12,423 nucleotides of DNA from JBIOJM01 sp044450785 (GTDB lineage: Bacteria > Planctomycetota > Planctomycetia > Isosphaerales > Isosphaeraceae), in contig JBIOJM010000307.1 of assembly GCA_044450785.1 (NCBI GenBank), positions 1-12,423 on the forward strand. The letters are read 5' to 3'. Both the position numbers and the translations under genes were made by a program. Below the pieces are notes generated by a model. It worked only from the letters and a program-made list of their open reading frames with translations, was not told where the DNA came from and searched no databases. Shown in pieces: positions 7,321 through 12,423 of this stretch. Positions within the stretch are counted from its first letter, which is position 1; every line of letters begins with the position of its first letter.

Positions 7321-8163
7321 ATGATCTGGGTGCACGGAAAAATCGTTCCCGATCAGGCCTTGCAGGTCAGCGTGCTCGATCGAACCTTTGAGCATGGGTT
7401 GGGACTCTTCGAGACATTCCGTACCTGGAACCGGCATCCCACGCTGTTGTCGCGGCACGTCGAACGATTGCAGCGTTCGGCCGGTGAGCTCGGCCTGCCG
7501 CTCGAATCCGGCCAGTTGCCGGACGCCAGAGCCGTCCTCGACCTGATCGAGGCGAACCGCGCCCACCTGGGCTCCGACCAGGACGTCCGGCTCCGACTCA
7601 CCTTATCGGGCGGACTGGCGACCACACCGGCCTCGGGCTCGGTCCTGTGGATGACCGCGGGGGCCCTGCCGCCCCCGTTCCATCAGCCGGGCGCCGTCAT
7701 CACTCAGTTCATCGAGGTGGCCGCAGATGATCCCCTGGCCCGGTACAAAACGCTCAACTACTGGCGCAAGCGGATCGCTCATGCGCAGGCGGTCGCGGCT
7801 GGATCGGATGAGGTGCTGTGCGTCTCTCCCGAGCGGATCATCCTGGAGGGAACCCGTTCCAACGTCTTCCTCGTCGAGGGCCGGCGCTTATGCACGCCGG
7901 GCGTGGGCGGCGCGCTCCTGCCCGGTGTGATGCGCCGGGTCGTCCTGGACCGGGCGGCGCGGCTCGGCCTGGAGGTCGAGGAAGGGCCTTTGCCGCTCGA
8001 GCGAATCGACACCGCCGGCGAGGCGTTCCTGACCAGCTCGGTCCGCGGTATGCTACCGATCGCCCGGCTCATGAACGCCGAACTGCCGGCCCCCGGGCCC
8101 GTGACACGGCACCTCTGGAACGACATCCTGCCCTGGCTCCAATCGGGAGGGACGACGCCATGA
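7321..8163 (+). CDS. pabC: class IV PLP aminotransferase, probably aminodeoxychorismate lyase
   Basis: This 280-residue protein is of the usual length for fold-type IV PLP enzymes. It shows 'VSVLDRTFEHGLGLFETFR' (about 17-34), 'RHVERLQRSAGELGL', the PLP lysine in 'RYKTLNYW' (K143), 'EGTRSNVFLVEG' with the PLP-binding Glu (E176), 'LLPGVMRRVVL' and 'AFLTSSVRGMLPI'. Family members are PabC (4-amino-4-deoxychorismate to p-aminobenzoate plus pyruvate), branched-chain aminotransferase and D-amino-acid transaminase. The short length and a PabB gene in the same neighbourhood favour PabC, but substrate cannot be fixed from sequence. No strong ribosome site precedes ATG 7321. It overlaps the next gene by ATGA, so the two are translationally coupled. 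Confidence 0.85.
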   Translation: MIWVHGKIVPDQALQVSVLDRTFEHGLGLFETFRTWNRHPTLLSRHVERLQRSAGELGLPLESGQLPDARAVLDLIEANRAHLGSDQDVRLRLTLSGGLATTPASGSVLWMTAGALPPPFHQPGAVITQFIEVAADDPLARYKTLNYWRKRIAHAQAVAAGSDEVLCVSPERIILEGTRSNVFLVEGRRLCTPGVGGALLPGVMRRVVLDRAARLGLEVEEGPLPLERIDTAGEAFLTSSVRGMLPIARLMNAELPAPGPVTRHLWNDILPWLQSGGTTP

Positions 8164-9308
8164 CGACCGTCGCCGATGTGACCGGCTGGCTCGAGCAATT
8201 GGCGCCCGCGCGGCTGGCCGAGCCCTGGGACAACGTGGGCCTGCTCTGGGGTGATCCTGCCGGGCTGGTGCAAGGGGTGATGACCTGCCTGACCGTCACA
8301 CCGGCGACGGCCGCCGAGGCGATCGAGGAGCAGGCCGCCCTCATCGTCAGCCACCATCCCGTGCTGTTCCGCGGGGTGAAACGGATCCGCGCCGACCTCC
8401 CGGAGACCGGACATCTCTGGAAACTGGCGCGGGCCGGGATCGCCATCGCCAGCCCACACACGGCGTTCGACAACACGCACAATGGGATCAACGACATCCT
8501 CTGCCGGCGTCTCGGCCTGGTGGACGTTTCACCGCTCCGGCCATGGGCCGACAGCACACGCGACCCGGCGACAGCCCCCTGGTCGTTCAAGGTCGTCGTC
8601 TTCACGCCCGAGTCCGATCGCGAAGTGGTGTCATCGGCCGCATTCCGGGCCGGCGCGGGGCGCATCGGCGCGTACGAGGAATGCTCGTTTGCGATTCCCG
8701 GTGAGGGGACCTTCTTCGGGACCGAGGCCGCCAATCCGTCGGTGGGCGAGCGCGGACGCCGCGAGACGGTCCGCGAGCTGAGGCTGGAGGTCGTCTGCCC
8801 GCCGGGGAAGCTCGGAGACGTGCTGGCCGCGATCCGCGCGCACCACTCGTACGAAGAGCCGGCGATCGACGTCTATGCGCTCCGCGATAACAAACCCGAT
8901 GCCAGCCCCTGCGGGGGAGGCGGGCGCGTGGGCCGGCTGGTTGAACCCCGCGGTCTGGCCGAATTCGCCCTGTCAGTCGGCCGCGCACTCGGGCGCGTGA
9001 GCGTGGGGATGGTGGGGCGACCGGATCGCGGGGTCGAGCGGGTGGCGATCGCTTGCGGCGCGGGCGACGATTTCCTCAAGGATGCCGCCCAGGTCGGGGC
9101 CGACGTCCTCGTGACCGGTGAGGCGCGGTTCCATCGCGCGATCGAGGCCGAGGCCCTGGGCATCGGCCTGCTCACGGCCGGCCATTACGCCTCCGAGCGA
9201 TCGGGCGTCGAGGAGCTGGCCGGGATGATCGCCATGGCCTTTCCGAACCTGACCGTCTGGCCCAGTCGAATCGAGCGCGACCCGATCCGACTGATCGGAC
9301 CGACATGA
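8160..9308 (+). CDS. Nif3-like dinuclear metal-centre protein (DUF34/YqfO type)
   Basis: This is a 382-residue protein. ATG 8160 overlaps the pabC stop (ATGA). An in-frame extension upstream to 7818 lies inside pabC and is rejected. The N-terminal half has 'AEPWDNVGLLWGD', 'LIVSHHPVLFRGVK' (H65, H66) and 'HTAFDNTHNGIND' (D104). The C-terminal half has 'TAGHYASERSG' (H342, E346). These residues form the two-metal site of the Nif3/NGG1p-interacting family. Between them, about residues 143-240 ('FKVVVFTPESDREVV' to 'HHSYEEPAIDVYAL') form the inserted ferredoxin-like domain seen in the longer YqfO group and absent from E. coli YbgI (about 247 residues). The family forms hexameric rings; its biochemical role is unsettled (GTP cyclohydrolase I type 2 has been proposed). 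Coupling to pabC makes a folate link tempting but unproven. Confidence 0.92.
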   Translation: MTTVADVTGWLEQLAPARLAEPWDNVGLLWGDPAGLVQGVMTCLTVTPATAAEAIEEQAALIVSHHPVLFRGVKRIRADLPETGHLWKLARAGIAIASPHTAFDNTHNGINDILCRRLGLVDVSPLRPWADSTRDPATAPWSFKVVVFTPESDREVVSSAAFRAGAGRIGAYEECSFAIPGEGTFFGTEAANPSVGERGRRETVRELRLEVVCPPGKLGDVLAAIRAHHSYEEPAIDVYALRDNKPDASPCGGGGRVGRLVEPRGLAEFALSVGRALGRVSVGMVGRPDRGVERVAIACGAGDDFLKDAAQVGADVLVTGEARFHRAIEAEALGIGLLTAGHYASERSGVEELAGMIAMAFPNLTVWPSRIERDPIRLIGPT

Positions 9309-9478
9309 TCTGAGAGCGACCAAAAGGAGGCGCGCAAACGATTGTCGGCGAATACCTAATGGAAAACACGTGTGCCATTCCGCTCTGACCCAGTTTCTGT
9401 GCACGGAGTGAGACGAGGCCGCACGTGAGTGTGCATGTCCTGCCTGATTTTTTCTCAATTTTCAGAATGATCCGAAAC

Positions 9479-9508
9479 TTCGGTCGGTTTCGACGCTTTA
9501 TATATAAT
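9479..9508 (+). promoter_or_regulatory. putative promoter of the EF-hand gene
   Basis: A perfect TATAAT (9503-9508) lies inside TTTATATATAATAG, a rare AT-rich patch in this GC-rich region. A weak -35 candidate, TTCGGT (9479-9484), is 18 bp upstream. The start would leave a leader of about 70 nt before ATG 9587. The planctomycete -35 consensus is poorly known to me, so the -10 is the stronger part. Confidence 0.5.
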
Positions 9509-9573
9509 AGAGCGGAGATCGCCCCGAGTGTGTCGAGACGACAAAGATGATTCCGCTCTTCCGGGTTTCTTCG

Positions 9574-9580
9574 AAGGAGG
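9574..9580 (+). promoter_or_regulatory. strong ribosome binding site
   Basis: AAGGAGG sits 6 nt before ATG 9587. It is the best Shine-Dalgarno match in the window and fixes the start of the EF-hand gene; together with the TATAAT box it suggests high expression. Confidence 0.85.
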
Positions 9581-9586
9581 AGAACC

Positions 9587-10951
9587 ATGCGCTCCGCGTG
9601 CGCGATCGGCTTGGGTCTGGCGTTCTTGTTCGCCGGCGGAATGGCCCGCGCTCAGCAAACTCCGTCCCCTGCCAAACTCACGCCCACCACCCCCGCAGTC
9701 AACAAGGCCACGTGTGAGAAGTCAGTCGCCAAGATCGGCACTTCGGCCCCGGCCGTGACGAAGGTCGATCGGTTCACCGCGATGGACGTCAACAAGGATG
9801 GTAAGATCGGCCCCACCGAGTTCAAAGGCTCGAAGAAGGCGTTCGCCTGGGTCGACACGGATCACGACGGCTACATCACTCGACCCGAGGCCACTCGCGC
9901 CTACCTGACGATCGTCGGCGGAATGGCGATCGCCCAGCGGGTCCAAGCGTTCAAGAACATGGATGAAAACAAGGACGGCAAGGTCAGCCTGGCCGAGTAC
10001 AAGGGCCCGACCCGCGCCTTCGCCCGGATCGACGTGAACCACGACGGCGCGATCACTCCGGAAGAGGCCAAGAACGCATTCCAGGCATCCGTGGGCCGCT
10101 TCGTGATCGCGACCCGATTCAGGACCCTCGACGCGAACCACGACGGCATGATCAGCGCGACCGAATTCAAAGGTCCCAAGGCCGCGTTCGCCAAGTACGA
10201 CCGCGACAAGAATGGCAAGATCGGTCCGGTCGAGTACGCCAGGATGATCCGGGAGCGCGCCGCCGCCATGCAGGTCGCGACGGCCAAGCCAGTCCCCACC
10301 CCGGCCAAGCCGGTCGCCGTGGTGACGAAAGCGTATGTCGTCAAGCCGGTGAAGACGACGTCCACCCCGGCCAAGCCGGTCGCCGTGGTGACGAAAACGT
10401 ATGTCGTCAAGCCGGTGAAGACGATGTCCGCCGTCCAGTCGGTGACGCCGGCCGCGAACGTCACCGGGCTCAACAGGATCCTGGCGATGGACACAAACAA
10501 GGATGGGAAGGTCGGCATGGGCGAATACTTCAAGGCCGTCGAGGCCCGGTTCGTCTTCCTCGACCAGGACAAGGACGGCTACATCACTGCGTGCGACCTC
10601 GCGAAAGTCGCCGCGCTCCGGAAGACGAATGCGACCCCGACTCCGGTCGTCGCGACCCCGGTGAAGACCGCGGTCAAGCCGGCCACCCTGAAGCCGGGCA
10701 AGCCAGCGGCCGTCAAGCCGGCCACCGTGAAACCGGCCAAGACAGCGGCCGTCAAGCCCGCCGTCAAGCAGGTCACAGCCATCAAACCGGTCGCGGCCGC
10801 GGATAAGCTAAGCCCGTCCAAAGTGGACACGGCGTTCGACCAGATCGACGTCAATCACGACGGCGTTCTGACCCGCGCCGAGGTCAAGGGTTACCTCGCC
10901 AAGCAGTCGCACAAGAGCCCGACGAAGATGGCCGCGACTCACAAGGGTTGA
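9587..10951 (+). CDS. exported calcium-binding protein with nine EF-hand loops
   Basis: This 454-residue protein has a signal peptide (residues 1-22, 'GLGLAFLFAGGMARAQQ', cleavage after ARA). Canonical 12-residue EF loops (DxDxDG...E type) start at residues 67, 90, 126, 149, 182, 205, 302, 326 and 421. The first eight fall into four pairs 23-24 residues apart, as in real EF-hand pairs; the ninth is alone near the C-terminus. The sixth has Asn at loop position 5 (DRDKNG), and the eighth ends in Asp instead of Glu (ITACD). Pairs 3 and 4, and pair 4 and loop 9, are separated by Lys/Pro/Ala/Val-rich linkers (about 232-292 and 345-408, e.g. 'KPAAVKPATVKPAKTAAVKP') that are probably extended and basic. 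It has its own promoter and a strong ribosome site. Role unknown; extracytoplasmic calcium binding or matrix/adhesion is plausible. Confidence 0.9.
   Translation: MRSACAIGLGLAFLFAGGMARAQQTPSPAKLTPTTPAVNKATCEKSVAKIGTSAPAVTKVDRFTAMDVNKDGKIGPTEFKGSKKAFAWVDTDHDGYITRPEATRAYLTIVGGMAIAQRVQAFKNMDENKDGKVSLAEYKGPTRAFARIDVNHDGAITPEEAKNAFQASVGRFVIATRFRTLDANHDGMISATEFKGPKAAFAKYDRDKNGKIGPVEYARMIRERAAAMQVATAKPVPTPAKPVAVVTKAYVVKPVKTTSTPAKPVAVVTKTYVVKPVKTMSAVQSVTPAANVTGLNRILAMDTNKDGKVGMGEYFKAVEARFVFLDQDKDGYITACDLAKVAALRKTNATPTPVVATPVKTAVKPATLKPGKPAAVKPATVKPAKTAAVKPAVKQVTAIKPVAAADKLSPSKVDTAFDQIDVNHDGVLTRAEVKGYLAKQSHKSPTKMAATHKG
10298..10429 (+). repeat. 66-bp tandem duplication inside the EF-hand gene
   Basis: Copies 10298-10363 and 10364-10429 differ at only two bases (GCG/ACG and ACG/ATG codons). 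Each encodes 22 residues, 'TPAKPVAVVTK(A/T)YVVKPVKT' plus two. The unit is a whole number of codons, so the frame is kept. The near-identity indicates a recent linker expansion. Confidence 0.92.
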
Positions 10952-11060
10952 TTCCAGGAAATCGAGGATCAGGGCGAGAGTTCGCCGGGGGGGCTGGGCT
11001 GGGCTGAGGTGGGTGGAAGAAGCCCCTTTGAACACCCTGTAATTGATTTTGCCGGGAGCA

Positions 11061-11091
11061 CCCCCCCTGACCCCCCCTCCGCAAGGGGGGG
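11061..11091. repeat. poly-C/poly-G hairpin
   Basis: CCCCCCCT (11071-11078), loop CCGCA, AGGGGGGG (11084-11091): a perfect 8-bp stem, preceded by another run of seven C at 11061-11067 and followed by GAAAAGAAAGGGGG. I think this is a copy of a dispersed planctomycete G/C-run repeat. It could act as a terminator or form a quadruplex. Confidence 0.65.
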
Positions 11092-11401
11092 AAAAGAAAG
11101 GGGGCTGGCCGGGGAAAGCGCGCCACGAAACCGCGATGAACGCGGCACCTCCGCCAGACCAACTTTTCATCACCCCAGGGCTGGGCTCGCCCCACGATAG
11201 CCCCGTCGCGAAGGTCTTCGATTGCACAGAAAACCCGGCGTGCGTAGGGGTCAGTGGTCAGCAGGCATCAGGAGGGAAGAGATGGGCCCGGCGGGGCGTT
11301 CGGGTCTTGCGACCTACTGGACCCGCCGGGCTTGGGCTTCATTCGGCCGGGCAACCGATGTCCCCGACACGGGACGACGACCTGGACTTGGCACCGGCAC
11401 G

Positions 11402-11429
11402 ATCCGAGGGATGATAAGGGCCCTCGGAT
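11402..11429. repeat. perfect 9-bp hairpin downstream of the retroelement remnant
   Basis: ATCCGAGGG, 10-nt loop, CCCTCGGAT. On the minus strand it lies about 30 nt beyond the stop of the SUMF1-like frame and could be a transcription terminator for the retroelement. Confidence 0.7.
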
Positions 11430-11437
11430 TCAGGCGA

Positions 11438-11457
11438 GGCGGGACGCTGATCCCGCC
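11438..11457. repeat. GC hairpin one base beyond the SUMF1-like stop codon
   Basis: GGCGGGA, loop CGCTGA, TCCCGCC: a perfect 7-bp stem. On the minus strand it starts one base after the TGA of the Asn-rich segment. GC hairpins just downstream of the variable repeat are a known functional part of diversity-generating retroelements (Bordetella phage BPP-1); here the position matches but the function is inferred. Confidence 0.7.
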
Positions 11458-11458
11458 G

Positions 11459-11605
11459 TCAAGTGCTGGCCGGGCGGAAACCGTTGTTCGTGTTACGGTT
11501 CGACGGGGCGTTCCTGTTACGGTTCGCCGCGCGGACGTTCGACGGTTGATTGTTGAACGTCCCACCCCGGAGCAGACGAGGGTTTGGTCGTCGCCCGCTG
11601 GAAGG
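11459..11605 (-). other. DGR template-repeat or variable-repeat-like segment (SUMF1 C-terminus)
   Basis: On the minus strand a frame from 11605 to the TGA at 11461-11459 reads '...LLRGGTFNNQPSNVRAANRN' and then 'RNAPSNRNTNNGFRPAST'. This matches the end of formylglycine-generating-enzyme-like (SUMF1, C-type-lectin-fold) proteins: 'LRGGSW-NNP-N-R-ANRNR--P-NRNNN-GFR'. Ten of the last 36 codons are Asn, nine of them AAC, the codon favoured in diversity-generating retroelement repeats because adenines are the mutated bases. A TGA at 11608-11606 closes the frame upstream, so no full SUMF1 gene is attached. It directly follows the reverse-transcriptase remnant, the place expected for a template repeat; the hairpin just beyond it would instead suit a variable repeat. 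Confidence 0.65.
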
Positions 11606-11756
11606 TCATTCTACGAAACAGATGGGTTCGCAGGCGATAGGTGTCGGCATGCCTGGCGTGACCCAGCCAGCTCATGATCCGGGGGCGGATGGCGTCGAAC
11701 CCGATCCGGCCAGCGGCGAACGCCCGCTGCATCCAGCGCATCCGGCGGCGGAAGCG
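11592..11756 (-). pseudogene. reverse transcriptase, C-terminal remnant
   Basis: About 55 codons in one minus-strand frame read 'RFRRRMRWMQRAFAAGRI', 'GFDAIRPRIMSWLGHARHAD' and 'TYRLRTHLFRRMTFQRA'. I recognise this as the C-terminal tail of a bacterial reverse transcriptase family ('RR-R-RLRRLQ--YA-GRI-----R--I-SW-GHA-HADT--LR--LF'), whose members are often encoded near SUMF1-fold proteins in diversity-generating retroelements. The palm and finger motifs, including YxDD and the motif-4 region, are missing. Immediately upstream the frame is made of REP-like repeat copies, so the gene has been cut by the repeat array or by a deletion. The frame continues past the usual end to a stop at 11517, overlapping the SUMF1-like segment in another frame. 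Confidence is limited by the short length. Confidence 0.65.
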
Positions 11757-11905
11757 CTGTTCGGCGCGGGTCTCATGACCCCGCCGCGGTGCCCGACCGA
11801 AGGTCTCCACGCTGCTGTTCGGCGCGGGTCTCATCATGACCCCGCCGCGGTGCCCGACCGAAGGTCTCCACGCTCGGGTTCGGTGTGCCTGACCGAAGGT
11901 CTTCA
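11757..11905. repeat. tandem REP-like repeat array (two full copies plus one partial)
   Basis: Copy 1 (11757-11814) and copy 2 (11815-11874) are nearly identical and begin CTGTTCGGCGCGGGTCTCAT; copy 2 has an extra TCA. Each contains TGCCCGACCGAAGGTCTCCA. A third, shorter copy, TGCCTGACCGAAGGTCTTCA, lies at 11886-11905. The core GACC-GAA-GGTC is a small palindrome, and GCGGGTC-TCAT-GACCCCGC can form another stem. The array lies between the end of the RAYT remnant and the reverse transcriptase remnant. Confidence 0.85.
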
Positions 11906-11916
11906 CATCCCGGATC

Positions 11917-12292
11917 TTACCATTCGACCTGGCTCAAGATCACGTCGTTCTCCACCTTCCCCTCGGACAGCCAGTACGAAGCCGATGAAAACCGCCAGTG
12001 CTCCGCACGCGTGACCAGTCCCTTGCGACGGGGATTGTCGTGCAGGTAATCGAGCTTTTGGAGATAGAATGCCTCGGTCTCGATCGTCTCAGGGGGCAGC
12101 GTCGCCTGCCAGAACCGTCGCTCTCGATCGCCACCGAACGACGCGACGAACACCTCATCGAAGCAGCGGGGCATTGGGTTTGCACAGTACTCGATCAACC
12201 GTCTGCCGGTGAACTTTCTAGGGGAGCCAGTTCACGACGGACACGGTCACGAAATAGACTCCGACGTCATCAGCGATTCGGTATCGTTCCAT
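11917..12292 (-). pseudogene. REP-associated tyrosine transposase (RAYT), internally deleted
   Basis: From ATG 12292-12290 the minus strand reads 'MERYRIADDVGVYFVTVSVV' plus 'NWLP' and then TAG (12220-12218). This is the typical start of IS200-like Y1 transposases of the RAYT family. The reading then continues in another frame with 'RKFTGRRLIEYC', 'RERRFWQ', 'ETEAFYLQKLDYLHDNPRRK' and 'AEHWRFSSASYWLSEGKV' to a stop at 11919-11917, the usual C-terminal half. The middle that should carry the HUH histidines ('MP-H-HAI') is gone, deleted between residue 24 and the 'RKFTGR' segment, and there is a frame change at the junction. The gene cannot make an active transposase. REP-like repeats lie on both sides in opposite orientation, as expected for a RAYT locus. 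Confidence 0.85.
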
Positions 12293-12311
12293 GGGCGGCC
12301 TCGGGAAAAGG

Positions 12312-12328
12312 GGAGACCTTCGGTCGGG
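12312..12328 (-). repeat. inverted REP-like copy on the 5' side of the RAYT remnant
   Basis: GGAGACCTTCGGTCGGG is the exact reverse complement of the 17-base core CCCGACCGAAGGTCTCC found twice in the array at 11757-11874. It lies about 20 bp upstream of the transposase start, so the RAYT is bracketed by copies in opposite orientation. Confidence 0.8.
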
Positions 12329-12423
12329 TGTCTCGTACTGGAGCGACGGTTTCGAGACGCGTGTTTTTGTTGCGCGCGATCGAACGCCGGGGCGAGCGAC
12401 CGAACCCTTTCCCCCCCTTGTGA

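Larger units (their letters stand above)
10952..11458. other. 507-bp region with G/C runs and hairpins, no gene
   Basis: No open frame here looks real. The region has G-runs right after the EF-hand gene, a C7T...AG7 hairpin (11071-11091), a 9-bp hairpin (11402-11429) and a 7-bp hairpin (11438-11457). Translations such as 'FFPPLRRGGQGG' come from the G/C-run repeat and are typical of artefactual ORFs. A terminator for the EF-hand gene is not obvious. Confidence 0.55.

Noticed and set aside
5516..7324. 602-codon open frame on the plus strand
   Set aside because: It is antisense to the 419-residue gene, which has a signal peptide, ribosome site and coherent domains. It also runs through the palindromic element and has no recognisable domain.
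7818..8159. Upstream in-frame extension of the Nif3-like gene
   Set aside because: It lies entirely within pabC. The family N-terminus begins at ATG 8160, which overlaps the pabC stop as ATGA.
10808..11227. Minus-strand frame after the EF-hand gene
   Set aside because: It is antisense to the end of the EF-hand gene and then crosses G/C-run repeat sequence; the 'PPFFSPPCGGGVRGG' residues come from the repeat.
11757..11905. CRISPR array
   Set aside because: The repeats are directly abutting, with no spacers of regular length and no cas genes.
11998..12423. 141-codon plus-strand frame
   Set aside because: It is the antisense shadow of the RAYT remnant.

Overview
The window is GC-rich and looks planctomycetal, most likely from the Isosphaeraceae/Gemmataceae side. 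Three kinds of evidence point that way: 24-residue 'TDAGL' leucine-rich repeats in an exported protein, secreted EF-hand proteins, and a palindrome whose translation reads 'NPKRKRG', a peptide I associate with dispersed repeats in this phylum. There are no rRNA or tRNA genes and no CRISPR array.

Layout. 1-282 (minus) is the start of a gene that runs off the left edge. 283-982 has no intact gene, only an 89-bp inverted repeat and a short thiolase-like scrap. 983-1792 (minus) is an exported leucine-rich-repeat protein, divergent from pabB (1898-3388, plus), aminodeoxychorismate synthase component I. Then come a gap with hairpins, a two-gene cassette of a small partner protein and an HNH endonuclease (3842-4558), a membrane-anchored helical protein (4887-5525), a nested palindromic element (5534-5679) and an exported 419-residue protein on the minus strand (5741-7000). 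A pabC-like class IV aminotransferase (7321-8163) overlaps a Nif3/DUF34 metal protein (8160-9308) by four bases. 9587-10951 encodes an exported protein with nine EF-hand loops.

The right end (10952-12423) is a graveyard of mobile and retro-elements, all read on the minus strand. A RAYT-type REP-associated tyrosine transposase is broken by an internal deletion and an early stop. It is flanked on both sides by copies, in opposite orientation, of a small REP-like palindrome. Beyond a tandem array of that repeat lies the last ~55 codons of a reverse transcriptase. Immediately after it comes an Asn(AAC)-rich stretch that reads like the end of a formylglycine-generating-enzyme (SUMF1) fold protein, followed by GC hairpins. 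Together these look like the remains of a diversity-generating retroelement, the most interesting feature of the window.

Functional links. PabB and the PabC-like enzyme would carry out successive steps from chorismate to p-aminobenzoate for folate, but about 3.9 kb of unrelated genes and repeats separates them. The LRR, 419-residue and EF-hand proteins all carry export signals and probably act outside the cytoplasm. Identifications rest on motif recognition from sequence alone; no database search was run.
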